Of a stretch of DNA of 64,000 nucleotides, positions 33,440 through 42,941 are shown piece after piece. Position numbers and translations under genes: made by a program. The notes below the pieces were generated by a model that was not told the origin of the DNA, did not search any database, and saw only the letters and a list, made by a program, of their open reading frames with translations. The DNA comes from Candidatus Muiribacterium halophilum (GTDB lineage: Bacteria > Muiribacteriota > Muiribacteriia > Muiribacteriales > Muiribacteriaceae). The stretch covers positions 6,342 to 70,341 of the forward strand of contig JALOAD010000013.1 of NCBI GenBank assembly GCA_023228995.1, in the 5' to 3' direction. Each line of letters begins with the position of its first letter. The stretch's first letter is position 1.

Positions 33440-35317
33440 ATGGGTGATATAACACAACCATCAGGAGATATTAAAATATTTGTAGATGCATTTAATATAG
33501 AATTTGAAAAAAAATTAAAACAATTAAGTGACCTTCAAATAAATATTAGAAATATTTATGAAGATGCAATTAAATTAACACAGCCAAGATATAGTTCATG
33601 GCCTAAAGATTCTAATGTTAAGACTATAGGGGATTTATTTAAGTATAGTTTCCCAGATATAAATAAATCTGAAATGATAAAACCAAATAATAGCACGACA
33701 GAGTATAATGAATGGTTAGATGATATATCTGGTAAAACACACCCTGAAGAATCAAAAATAGGTATTTTTTTCCAAAAATTAAGAAGTTATATTAATATAC
33801 CAGATCAATTATCTAATTATAATAATATTAAAAAAGTTGGAATAACTAACCCTATTTTATACTCACCTGGATTTTATTATTTTGATGTTTTTATGAATTA
33901 TATTTTAATATCTGGCATTCATAATATTGTAGGAGATGATAAGTTTACAAAGATAAGTGATTTTGATCCATCTGGTGAAGTATTGAGAGAAGATAAAGAT
34001 AATAAAGCAGATTATTGTTTATTTAAGAATATTCTTATAGAAATAAATGACTATATGATTAAAGTAACTGGTGTAGATATTGATTTAATGGATGATATAA
34101 ATACAACTATGTATTTAACATTGAAATCTAAATATAAAAGTGGGATACTATCTGATTTAATATCTGATCCATATTTTAATCAAGAAAGAGGTTATATATA
34201 TGGGGATAATTTTGAAGGTTATTATGAACATATTCTTTTATATAAAGCTTTTATACAAGCTGGTGATAATTATAAAACTACATTATTACCAAAATATGAT
34301 TCTGTAGTAGAGGAAGATATTATAGATAAAGATTCTGATAATAATATAACACCACCACACACACCACATCAAATTAGTAATATTTATGTATTTAATGTTG
34401 TTAACCCAAACACTTTTATTTTAGTTAATGGAACTCAAAGTTTAGAATTATCATTGATCACTGATGAATATTACCAAAATGATATTATCAGTGATGATTG
34501 GGATGAATTATCTGAAGAATATGTAGAAGGTGAATTTATGGGTGAAGAGGAAATAATCAACTTAAATAATGCTGCTGATACATATGATGTTTTACTAAAA
34601 AATACTATTAATAATATAGAAGATAATAATTTTAATATAGAAGATAGTTATATAGATTATAGTAGTGTTGAGTATAAAGGTGATATATGGAAGTCATTTA
34701 AGATAAATGATGTAGTAGAACAAATTAAATTAACTAATTATAGACCAAATAATATATTTTTATCAGATTTGAAAAAAGTCTTATATTATATTAAAAATGA
34801 TGAACAGATTGATGATATGCGTAAAGCTGCTTATTTATTAGCTACTTCTTATGTTGAATCAAGTTATTCATTGGGTAGATGGGAAGCTGATTATGTATGT
34901 TGGGGACAAGGTATATCTTATTTAGATAAACAAGGTAAGCAACCATGTGAAAGGGCAATAAATTATTATAAATCTACTAAAGGTAAGAAAAATTATTATA
35001 CGTTAGGTTTAGATAATAATAATCAATGTTATTTTGGGAGAGGTCTTATTCAATTAACTGGAAAATATAATTATGAAAAATATGGAAATAAAATAGGTGT
35101 AGATCTTGTAGGAAATGGTGATTTAGCAATGATCCCTATAAATTCATATAAAATATCAATCACTTATATGAAAGCAGCTGGTACTTTTACTAAAGTTCTA
35201 AATGGTGATTTAAGAGCAGCTAGAAAAAGTGTTAATGGTGGGTATACACATGTTAATATAGTAAATAGTGCTTATAATACATGGATGTCTATATTTGCTA
35301 ATTATAATAAACAATAA
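33440..35317 (+). CDS. virion-associated lysozyme/baseplate protein with GH19-like domain
   Basis: A 625-residue protein. The N-terminal ~430 residues are unassigned structural sequence. The C-terminal ~190 residues form a GH19/lysozyme-like domain: LATSYVESSYSLGRWEAD contains the catalytic Glu and RGLIQLTGKYNYEKYG is the substrate-site signature shared with the endolysin at 55283. It likely digests peptidoglycan during DNA injection, as T4 gp5 lysozyme does. Confidence 0.7.
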   Translation: MGDITQPSGDIKIFVDAFNIEFEKKLKQLSDLQINIRNIYEDAIKLTQPRYSSWPKDSNVKTIGDLFKYSFPDINKSEMIKPNNSTTEYNEWLDDISGKTHPEESKIGIFFQKLRSYINIPDQLSNYNNIKKVGITNPILYSPGFYYFDVFMNYILISGIHNIVGDDKFTKISDFDPSGEVLREDKDNKADYCLFKNILIEINDYMIKVTGVDIDLMDDINTTMYLTLKSKYKSGILSDLISDPYFNQERGYIYGDNFEGYYEHILLYKAFIQAGDNYKTTLLPKYDSVVEEDIIDKDSDNNITPPHTPHQISNIYVFNVVNPNTFILVNGTQSLELSLITDEYYQNDIISDDWDELSEEYVEGEFMGEEEIINLNNAADTYDVLLKNTINNIEDNNFNIEDSYIDYSSVEYKGDIWKSFKINDVVEQIKLTNYRPNNIFLSDLKKVLYYIKNDEQIDDMRKAAYLLATSYVESSYSLGRWEADYVCWGQGISYLDKQGKQPCERAINYYKSTKGKKNYYTLGLDNNNQCYFGRGLIQLTGKYNYEKYGNKIGVDLVGNGDLAMIPINSYKISITYMKAAGTFTKVLNGDLRAARKSVNGGYTHVNIVNSAYNTWMSIFANYNKQ

Positions 35318-35332
35318 TTTTATATATACTAC

Positions 35333-37306
35333 ATGGATAATATTGAAAAAATCACAACCACTTTACAAGGTTTATCAACTAAGATAATGGGTATTAATAG
35401 AACAGATGGGATTACTCCTATTGCTCTAATTGGTAAAAATAAGAAAAGAATGTCACCTGGTTTTACACCAAATGAAGCTTATTTATCAGAGAGTGAAATT
35501 GCTGATATACAGAATGGTTCTAATCGTAATGATACTTGGTATGGTGTTTTATTAGATAAGTATAGATTAGTAGATGGTAAATATAAATCATTATCCACAC
35601 AAGAAAGATTTGAACGTTCTAAATCATATCCTAATTTTAAGGATGATATACCGGATACATATGATTATTATTCTACAAGAGATCATTATTTATTATTTAA
35701 TGATTCATCAACAGATTATTTTAGACATGGGTTACAAGTTATAGATAATATTAATAAAGTTAGATCTGAAAAAAATACCAAAGAAACATGGGATGGTGTT
35801 GAAATTGGCATTCCACAGAGATTGTCTGATTTTAAAAATACTCCTTATGAAAATACAGATCCTGTTATATTTGGATTTGAGGTGATTATAGATGCAGTTA
35901 GCTCTCCTTTATTAAATGGCTCTGTTGAAAATTTTATAGAACAATTTAATAGTATAAGTGAGATTGGTTCTAGAAAATATGTTATATCTGATTTCAAAGA
36001 ACAATTTAAGAAATTATTTAAGACAAGGGGTAATATATACACAGATCCAACTACAGAGGGACAATATAAAACAGCAATCACAAATACTAATTATACTAAT
36101 GTTGAATCTAATAGTAATGTATTTGAAACTGGTAGAAAATCTTATATGGCTTATTATCTTAAAAAAATAAGTGGATTAGAAAATTTAATCGAAACCAATG
36201 GACCCATGAAGAAAAAATATTTAGTAGATTATAGAAATGATATATTGAAATTAACTTTCACTGAAGATGTTTCATTAACATTAGGTACACTTACTCATTT
36301 ATATAAACTATTATATTGGTCTAAGACAAATGGTAAATATGTAATACCTGATAATTTATTAAGGTTTAATTGTGATATTATTATATCAGAAGTTAGAAAC
36401 TTAAATAGAGTTAGAAAAGCAATAGATACCGGTTCTCTTGAAGTAGTTAAGGATAATGTATCTCGACATATATACTCTTTGAAAGAATGTCAATTTTATT
36501 TTGATATGATTTCACATGATAATGAAATTGATCTATCCACTGAAAGTAAACCATTTGATCAATATACAGTTACTATGGATTATAAATATGTAACTAATAA
36601 GTTTGAAAGATGGGTTCCAGATGAAAAAGGATTTGGCATGTATGTTGGATATAATAATGGAGCATTGTGGAAAATTGGAAATCCAAATTCAAGATATGTT
36701 GGAGATAATATTAATACAGGTACAATTAATGATAATTCTGTTCCTAAATTTTTCACATTTGGTATAAATTCATTAAAACAAAATGGTGTTAATGTCCCAA
36801 TTGCTTTACAAAATTATACTTATACAATACCACAAAGTATAATTGATCCAATGGATGATGTTACAGAAAATAGTAAATCTGATGAATCAGAAGGAGCATA
36901 TGAAACTTCAAGTGGTGTAAATGGGAATAGGACCGCAAAAGAAAAGTCAAATTTTGATATATTTAAGGAAAATTCTAAAAAAGCTGCTCAAAAATTAGCA
37001 ATTAATTTAGAAAAAATTGCAATGACTGAATTAAATACACAAATTAATTCAAGAATGCAATTGATTAATAATGTGGTTGATAAGATACGAAATACAATTG
37101 GTGTTGGTAGAATGAGTGAGCCTACTAATATATACAAAGTCCCATATGTGTATCAAGGTATGCAAAATGCAACAGGTCTATCTAATGAATATTTTAGTGG
37201 GCTTCACAATTCCTTACGTGAATTTGCTGGTGATGCTGTGGGTGATGCATTAAATGGTCAATTATCTAATTTATTCAAAGGTGGAAATTCTACTAATTTT
37301 TTCTAA
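35333..37306 (+). CDS. baseplate/tail structural protein (657 aa)
   Basis: A large protein between hub/lysozyme and spike genes. The segment DPVIFGFEVIIDAVSSPLLN followed by IEQFNSISEIGSRK recalls a conserved baseplate protein of Bacteroidetes T4-like phages. The C terminus is helical and Asn-rich. Exact role unknown. Confidence 0.5.
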   Translation: MDNIEKITTTLQGLSTKIMGINRTDGITPIALIGKNKKRMSPGFTPNEAYLSESEIADIQNGSNRNDTWYGVLLDKYRLVDGKYKSLSTQERFERSKSYPNFKDDIPDTYDYYSTRDHYLLFNDSSTDYFRHGLQVIDNINKVRSEKNTKETWDGVEIGIPQRLSDFKNTPYENTDPVIFGFEVIIDAVSSPLLNGSVENFIEQFNSISEIGSRKYVISDFKEQFKKLFKTRGNIYTDPTTEGQYKTAITNTNYTNVESNSNVFETGRKSYMAYYLKKISGLENLIETNGPMKKKYLVDYRNDILKLTFTEDVSLTLGTLTHLYKLLYWSKTNGKYVIPDNLLRFNCDIIISEVRNLNRVRKAIDTGSLEVVKDNVSRHIYSLKECQFYFDMISHDNEIDLSTESKPFDQYTVTMDYKYVTNKFERWVPDEKGFGMYVGYNNGALWKIGNPNSRYVGDNINTGTINDNSVPKFFTFGINSLKQNGVNVPIALQNYTYTIPQSIIDPMDDVTENSKSDESEGAYETSSGVNGNRTAKEKSNFDIFKENSKKAAQKLAINLEKIAMTELNTQINSRMQLINNVVDKIRNTIGVGRMSEPTNIYKVPYVYQGMQNATGLSNEYFSGLHNSLREFAGDAVGDALNGQLSNLFKGGNSTNFF

Positions 37307-37318
37307 TAGATTGTAATA

Positions 37319-37334
37319 TTTTAATATATAAATT
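37319..37334 (+). promoter_or_regulatory. late-type motif TTTTAATATATAAATT
   Basis: Directly abuts the ATG at 37335, leaving almost no leader if it is a promoter. Confidence 0.5.
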
Positions 37335-38942
37335 ATGGTAGTTGAAAATGGTAAAACATATGTAGGTATAGTTGAAGATAATAACGATCCTAAGAAATTG
37401 GGTAGAGTTAGAATAAGGGTATTGGATGTATTTGATAATACACCCAAAGATGATTTACCTTGGGCAAATCCTTGGAAAGATTTAGTAGGTGATGAATTTA
37501 AGATACCTGATATTGGTAAGGTAGTTACTGTAGTATTTGAAAATGCTAATATAAATAATCCAGAATTTGTTTTTTCTGATCATTATAATATTAATTTGGA
37601 AAAAAAATTAACACAATTGAGTGAAAGTAATTATGCTACAATGAAGTCTTTGATATTTGATCATAAAACACAAATTTATGTAAATGATGAAGAAGGACTT
37701 AAATTAGATCATAAATTCAATAATGTTAATATAAAAGATAAATCAATTGATATTAATCTTAAAGATAATTTTGGTAGAATTAATATAGGTACTTCTAATT
37801 CTACACAAAGAATTATTTTAGGTGATAATTTCTTAAATTGGTTTGATGATTTTGTCAATGTGATGATGGGTGGTAAAGGTGGTCCTTTTTTAGGTAATTT
37901 ACAAGCACCAGTTGTAGCAACACCAGCTTTAATAGATCTTTTAATACAATATCAAGAAATGAAAGAACCTAAATTTTTATCAAAAAATGTTTATAGTTCT
38001 GACAATGAAACAATTGAAAAATTAGATAGGATAGCTGATGGACAATTGGGTGACGATTGGCAATCAACTGTACAAGAAAATAAATTGACTACTAAGGAAG
38101 ATATTCCATTTTTACCTATATCTGGTTCAAGTGATACTACTTTTAATCAACCACCTATTGATACATCTACTAATAGTATAATTTCAACGGTAGTCCCTAA
38201 ACCTAAGAATAATCCAGATATTGATGCATTACTACATTTAATTGAAATGAAAAAATATAAATTATATGAAGGAGAGTATCAATTAAATATAATAGCAATT
38301 AGAAACCAATGTAATAACATAGGTGATAAATATAGTAATACATTTTCTGATAAATTATATGTATTGTATAAATTTAATAATGAATGGGTATTGAAACAAT
38401 ATAACTATTCAACTATGCCTGGAACAGATTTTACTATAACTGAAAGTTGGTTAGTTGAAAAGAATTTATCATTATATGGTAATATAGGAGAAACTATAAC
38501 TATGAAAGAATTTGCTATTATAAATAGTAATGATAGTAAATATTATGTAAATGGTTTACCTATTTTAGTACCTGCTCAATATGTTGATATTTATCAAATG
38601 TCTACTTATAGAGGACAAAGGTCTTTTACACTTAAGAAAGGTGCAAGTCAATTGGTATGGAGAGATAATGATATTAATAATTTATATGAATTTAGACCTA
38701 ATAATTATTCAAATCCTGAAATAATAAAACCTACTAATACATTACAAAGTATAAAAGTTCATCTTGGATATCCAAATGGTATTAAAGTTGCAAATTGGTC
38801 TGATGGTTCACATACATTTTCTAATAAAGAAAATCTAAATGAGTTTTTTGATTTGTGTGAAAAACATAGAGAGCGATATAAAGATAGTTTTACATATACT
38901 TTGGTATTGAAAAGAGATTTTGATGAAGCTAAAATAAAATAG
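37335..38942 (+). CDS. baseplate spike protein with gp5/VgrG-like OB domain
   Basis: A 535-residue protein. The N-terminal ~90 residues (YVGIVEDNNDPKKLGRVRIR, then LPWANPW and PDIGKVVTVVFE) are the OB-fold domain of T4 gp5/VgrG-type spikes. A middle region with IDINLKDNFGRINIG looks like beta-helix. The C-terminal ~230 residues (LNIIAIRNQ, STMPGTDFTI, VPAQYVDIY) form a separate domain found in other Bacteroidetes phage proteins, possibly acting on cell wall. It closes the structural block. Confidence 0.7.
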   Translation: MVVENGKTYVGIVEDNNDPKKLGRVRIRVLDVFDNTPKDDLPWANPWKDLVGDEFKIPDIGKVVTVVFENANINNPEFVFSDHYNINLEKKLTQLSESNYATMKSLIFDHKTQIYVNDEEGLKLDHKFNNVNIKDKSIDINLKDNFGRINIGTSNSTQRIILGDNFLNWFDDFVNVMMGGKGGPFLGNLQAPVVATPALIDLLIQYQEMKEPKFLSKNVYSSDNETIEKLDRIADGQLGDDWQSTVQENKLTTKEDIPFLPISGSSDTTFNQPPIDTSTNSIISTVVPKPKNNPDIDALLHLIEMKKYKLYEGEYQLNIIAIRNQCNNIGDKYSNTFSDKLYVLYKFNNEWVLKQYNYSTMPGTDFTITESWLVEKNLSLYGNIGETITMKEFAIINSNDSKYYVNGLPILVPAQYVDIYQMSTYRGQRSFTLKKGASQLVWRDNDINNLYEFRPNNYSNPEIIKPTNTLQSIKVHLGYPNGIKVANWSDGSHTFSNKENLNEFFDLCEKHRERYKDSFTYTLVLKRDFDEAKIK

Positions 38943-38947
38943 GAATT

Positions 38948-39143
38948 TTATATCTTCTCCAATAAATTTGTTAATGTTTTTTCATGAATAATTGATTTAT
39001 ATATTTTTTCATATTCTTCATCATCTATGAAAGTTCCACTAATGGTAAAATCTTTAGATATTTCATATAAAAACAAATGCTTTACCAATATGTTGTTCTA
39101 AAACCTTATTATCAAAAATTGAAAACAATTATATTATTTTCAT
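38948..39143 (-). pseudogene. broken small gene (nonsense plus frameshift)
   Basis: Starting at ATG 39143 the minus strand reads MKII, an in-frame TAA, then LFSIFDNKVLEQHIGKAFVF. A one-base shift near 39069 restores YEISKDFTISGTFIDDEEYE and a tail ending TLTNLLEKI. About 64 residues would be restored by two corrections. It lies downstream of a methyltransferase gene in the same direction. Confidence 0.45.
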
Positions 39144-39186
39144 TAAATACTTAATGTATAAAATATGTGAGATATATAATCTTTAT

Positions 39187-39945
39187 TTATTTTATTACTT
39201 TATTCAATAGTGAAATTCCAATTTGATAATGTTCTTGATCCAATTCAGAACCAATATAATTTCTGTTTATTTTTTCACATGCTCTCGCTGTTGTACAAAT
39301 TCCCATAAATGGATCATATATAATAGAATTTTCTGGAAAGTAAATATTAATTAATTTGGATACTAATTCCTCAGAATATGAAGCTTTCAATTTGCAAATT
39401 ATACCATCATTATTTCTTGCTTCAATTAGATTGGTATAATTTTTATAAAACTTTTGATTTGTTTTTTCATTAATTTTACTCACTTCTTTATTTGTCTTAA
39501 AATTATGTAGATGGTTTTTTTTAACTATTATATAAACAAGTTCAGTTATTCTTGATAGTTTAGTAGGACTAGTTTGAAATGGTATTGCAGATTTCTTTTT
39601 CCAAGTTATTATATCAGCAATAGTTAGATCAGTTTTGTTGTGTATATTTGCCATTAATAGTGTTGGTAATATTGGATTATCTTTATGATATGATATATTA
39701 TAACAAATAACACCACAATCATCTAATATACGTGAAAACTCCTTAAATTCATTTAATCTAATATCTAAATATTCTTTTTCATTCAAACAATCAATATTAG
39801 AATAACCATTATCATAATAGCAATCTTTTCTTTTAGTAGCTATATTATATGGAGGTGATGTTATAATACCAGATATAAATTTATTTGGTATTTTTTTCAT
39901 AGTTTCAATATTATCTTCGTTGTATATTTTATTAATCTCAATCAT
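39187..39945 (-). CDS. beta-class DNA methyltransferase (N4C/N6A)
   Basis: A 252-residue methyltransferase with catalytic TSPPYN at residues 29-34 and the SAM motif DPFMGICTTARAC near residue 213, followed by NRNYIGSELD. TSPPY is common in N4-cytosine and some N6-adenine enzymes. Its C-terminal region resembles the decayed gene at the left edge of the window, suggesting that one replaced or duplicated the other. No restriction partner is adjacent. Confidence 0.85.
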   Translation of the reverse strand: MIEINKIYNEDNIETMKKIPNKFISGIITSPPYNIATKRKDCYYDNGYSNIDCLNEKEYLDIRLNEFKEFSRILDDCGVICYNISYHKDNPILPTLLMANIHNKTDLTIADIITWKKKSAIPFQTSPTKLSRITELVYIIVKKNHLHNFKTNKEVSKINEKTNQKFYKNYTNLIEARNNDGIICKLKASYSEELVSKLINIYFPENSIIYDPFMGICTTARACEKINRNYIGSELDQEHYQIGISLLNKVIK

Positions 39946-39946
39946 A

Positions 39947-40600
39947 TTATTTTCTATTTGATATTATTTCATCAATCATGCCATATCTTTTAGCCTCAGT
40001 AGCATTCATCCAAAAATCACGATCTCCATCTTTACATACTTTATCATATGATTGTCCAGTTTGGGTAGATATAATTTCATATAATTCTTTTTTCAAAGTG
40101 TCGATTTCTTTAGCATCAATCATAATATCTGATGCTTGTTGTATATATCTTCCACCATATGATAAAGGTTGGTGAATTAAAGTTCTACTACGTTTAAGAG
40201 CCTTTCTTTTTCCTTTTGTACCAGAACATAAAATAACAGCTGCCATGCTAGCGGCTAATCCAGTATTAACAGTTATAATTTCAGGTGATACATATTCTAT
40301 AATATCTATCAGACCTAAACCATGATAAACTGATCCACCACCAGAATTACAATATATTGTAATATCTTTTTTAGAATCTATTTCTTCTAAATACAATAAT
40401 TGTGCTTTTAATAATTCACATATATAACCATCTACCTCACCAGATAACATTAATATTCTATTATCAAATAGTTTACTAAAAACATCAACTACATTATCAT
40501 TATTATTAGAACAATTTATAGTTTGTTTATACATATTAAAATGTTCTTGGTTTACTTTAGAGCTTTTTATATATTTTTCAAAATCTGAATTAATGTTCAT
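39947..40600 (-). CDS. clpP: ClpP-like serine protease
   Basis: A 217-residue ClpP-family peptidase with the catalytic triad visible: Ser118 in GLAASMAAV, His143 in RTLIHQP and an Asp in DGDRDFWMNATEAKRYGMID near residue 193. The order and spacing are those of bacterial ClpP. Phages use ClpP-like enzymes as prohead proteases or to redirect host proteolysis. It is one base upstream of the methyltransferase gene and has a TATATATAAAAA element before it. Confidence 0.88.
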   Translation of the reverse strand: MNINSDFEKYIKSSKVNQEHFNMYKQTINCSNNNDNVVDVFSKLFDNRILMLSGEVDGYICELLKAQLLYLEEIDSKKDITIYCNSGGGSVYHGLGLIDIIEYVSPEIITVNTGLAASMAAVILCSGTKGKRKALKRSRTLIHQPLSYGGRYIQQASDIMIDAKEIDTLKKELYEIISTQTGQSYDKVCKDGDRDFWMNATEAKRYGMIDEIISNRK

Positions 40601-40664
40601 TTTTACATTTTTATTTTTATATATAGATTATTATTAAAGTTTGTTATAAATAGATAATAAAACT

Positions 40665-40676
40665 TTAATATATAAA
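40665..40676 (+). promoter_or_regulatory. late-type motif TTAATATATAAA
   Basis: Exact copy 14 bases before the ATG at 40691. Confidence 0.5.
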
Positions 40677-40690
40677 AATAAAAATATTAT

Positions 40691-40972
40691 ATGAAAACAA
40701 CTATTGAAGTTAATGGTTATGGAATAGTAATTGATGAAAATAAAGAAGCAATTATTGTTACAGCAACTAAAGATGGTGAAATAATTGAAGAATTTACTTT
40801 AGAAATGGGTAAAGAAGAATCAACTGAATCACAAGAAGAAAAAGATTTCTCTCAAAAGTTACCACAAGGTGAAGATGAAATCGAAACTCAAGAAGAAGAA
40901 GAAGAAGAAGAATATTTGGAAGATGAACCAACGATTGAATCTTATGCTACTTTCTTAGAAAGAAAAAAATAA
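40691..40972 (+). CDS. small acidic protein (93 aa)
   Basis: A 93-residue protein with a short beta-rich N-terminal half and a Glu-rich second half (EIETQEEEEEEEYLEDEP). It ends at a strong terminator and has a late-type motif upstream. Acidic late proteins can be scaffold or DNA-mimic components; nothing specific is shown. Confidence 0.5.
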   Translation: MKTTIEVNGYGIVIDENKEAIIVTATKDGEIIEEFTLEMGKEESTESQEEKDFSQKLPQGEDEIETQEEEEEEEYLEDEPTIESYATFLERKK

Positions 40973-40991
40973 TCACTAGTCTTCTTTTATC

Positions 40992-41023
40992 AAGTCCTCT
41001 TTTATTATATAGAGGACTTTTTT
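40992..41023 (+). terminator. rho-independent terminator
   Basis: Stem AAGTCCTCT / AGAGGACTT followed by a T run. Confidence 0.85.
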
Positions 41024-41032
41024 ATTTGATTA

Positions 41033-41064
41033 TTTGGTTAATTCATTTTTATGTTTTATATTTG
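41033..41064 (+). promoter_or_regulatory. Bacteroidetes-type promoter
   Basis: TTTG (41033-41036), 20 bases, TATATTTG (41057-41064), followed 10 bases later by a late-type motif, giving a tandem control region. Confidence 0.65.
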
Positions 41065-41074
41065 CAATTATATT

Positions 41075-41086
41075 TTAATATATAAA
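41075..41086 (+). promoter_or_regulatory. late-type motif TTAATATATAAA
   Basis: Exact copy 17 bases before the ATG at 41104. Confidence 0.5.
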
Positions 41087-41103
41087 TAAAATCAATATTT
41101 AAC

Positions 41104-42819
41104 ATGAAATTAAAATACATAAAAACATTTGAAGGATATTCAAATCCTATTCTTAAATATTATGCATTTGATATAGATGATAATCTATTATATATGCCAA
41201 CTGTTATACATATGGAAAAATTAATAGATGGTAATTGGGTACCCACTGATGTTTCTACTGCACAATATGCTGAAATTAGAAATGATAATATAAATTGGAG
41301 ATTGTTAAACAATGATCAAACTTTAGCTTATTCTGATTTTAGAGATTATGGATCAAGAGGAGATAAATCTTTCTTAATGGATCTTAAATCTGCGATATCA
41401 AATAAAAAATATGCACCAGCTTGGGATGATTTTATTGAATGTTTAGTTAATGGTTGTTTATTTGCTATTATCACAGCAAGAGGACACAAACCAAAAACAC
41501 TAAGAAAAGGCATAGAGTATATTATAGATACACAATTATCTGAAGAACAATTATATACTATGTATAATAATTTATTAAAGTTTTCTTATATTTTTGATTC
41601 AAATGATAATATTCCAAGAATTCTAAAAGGTAAACCTTCAGAAAATTATTTAATTATCACTTACTTAGATAATTGTGATTTTATTGGAGTATCTGATCCA
41701 GATAGGGGAGTTGCTTCAGCTTCAAGTCCAGAAGCAGCAAAAGTGGAAGCATTATTAGATTTCCAAGTTAAAATAAATAATTTTGCTAAGAGTATTGGTG
41801 TAGATGCTATGATTGGATTTTCTGATGATGATGTAAAAAATGTTAAGAAAATTGAAGATTTATTTGATAACTTAAATAAAGAGATATTTTCTAATATTTC
41901 TACCTATGTAGTTAAAAATACTAATGATCCTAAAAGCATAACATCAAAAGTATATACAGAAACTTCAAACCAAACTCCTGGTTTAGAATCTTCTACTATA
42001 TCTTGTACCAAATTTGGTAATATGACTAATAGGTTATATCCAAAAGGACCACTTGATAGACAAAATGATTTATTGAATAGTTTAAGACAACAAACAGATT
42101 ATTTAACTAAAACATCTCAAGAAATATTGGGTACAAAATCTAAGAAAAGAGTTAAAAATGTAAAGAGATCTAAGAAAATAGAAGAAAATAGGACATTTTA
42201 TGAATTATGTGAATATAAAATTGAAATGACATATGATTTATTACAAGACATAAAACAACAAAATAAAATAGAATTTAAGGTTATATCAGATAAACAATAT
42301 CATATAGCATTAAAAGAATTTATGAAATATGGAAAATTTATTGGTAGATTTCCAATTAAATATATTTATGAATGGAAGGATTTAATTTCTGATAATATAA
42401 TTAAATTAGGTATTTTAAATGAGTTATGTGGACATAGTATGGATTTTCCATATGATTATTTTGAAGATGTTTTTGATCATGATGGTAAGTTCACTGATTG
42501 GAGACAAAAAAAATATGAAGAAACAGAAGAAGAAGATTACTTAAAAAAATATAATTTTTATATATGTTATGAATATATGTATGAAGTTTTTAATATTGAT
42601 GAATTATTACCTAAATTTAGTAATAATGAACATACTATAAGTGATTATGGTTTAGAACCTTTAGTAAAATTAATGAAAGAAATGTCTGAACAAGATACAC
42701 CTGAAGAAATTATAGTAACTATAAATAAAATTATGGATGTTTCACATCAAAGAAGTGATTTGGCAGAATTATTTATAGAAGGTGGTTCAAAAACACTTAG
42801 TTATATTTCAAATGAATAA
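41104..42819 (+). CDS. HAD-like phosphatase fused to a helical domain, tagged N terminus
   Basis: A 571-residue protein. It starts MKLKYIKTFEGYSNP, the recurring N-terminal tag. An HAD-like core follows: FDIDDNLL (nucleophile motif, about 22-29), FAIITARGH (Thr motif, near 120) and GFSDDD (acidic motif, near 239). The second half (from about 355) is helical (NRTFYELCEYKIEMTYDLL ... ELCGHSMDFPYD) and unassigned. It may be packaged in the virion (inference). It is flanked by a dual promoter region and a strong terminator. Confidence 0.65.
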   Translation: MKLKYIKTFEGYSNPILKYYAFDIDDNLLYMPTVIHMEKLIDGNWVPTDVSTAQYAEIRNDNINWRLLNNDQTLAYSDFRDYGSRGDKSFLMDLKSAISNKKYAPAWDDFIECLVNGCLFAIITARGHKPKTLRKGIEYIIDTQLSEEQLYTMYNNLLKFSYIFDSNDNIPRILKGKPSENYLIITYLDNCDFIGVSDPDRGVASASSPEAAKVEALLDFQVKINNFAKSIGVDAMIGFSDDDVKNVKKIEDLFDNLNKEIFSNISTYVVKNTNDPKSITSKVYTETSNQTPGLESSTISCTKFGNMTNRLYPKGPLDRQNDLLNSLRQQTDYLTKTSQEILGTKSKKRVKNVKRSKKIEENRTFYELCEYKIEMTYDLLQDIKQQNKIEFKVISDKQYHIALKEFMKYGKFIGRFPIKYIYEWKDLISDNIIKLGILNELCGHSMDFPYDYFEDVFDHDGKFTDWRQKKYEETEEEDYLKKYNFYICYEYMYEVFNIDELLPKFSNNEHTISDYGLEPLVKLMKEMSEQDTPEEIIVTINKIMDVSHQRSDLAELFIEGGSKTLSYISNE

Positions 42820-42821
42820 AC

Positions 42822-42855
42822 AAAAAAGAGCAAAATTAATTTTGCTCTTTTTTTA
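42822..42855 (+). terminator. rho-independent terminator
   Basis: Stem AAAGAGCAAAA / TTTTGCTCTTT with a TTAA loop. Confidence 0.85.
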
Positions 42856-42941
42856 ATTTATCATATTTCATAATCATAAAATTATTTTTTATTATATATT
42901 AATTTTTTCTAACTTAAAGCTAGTTTGATTATATAATACAT

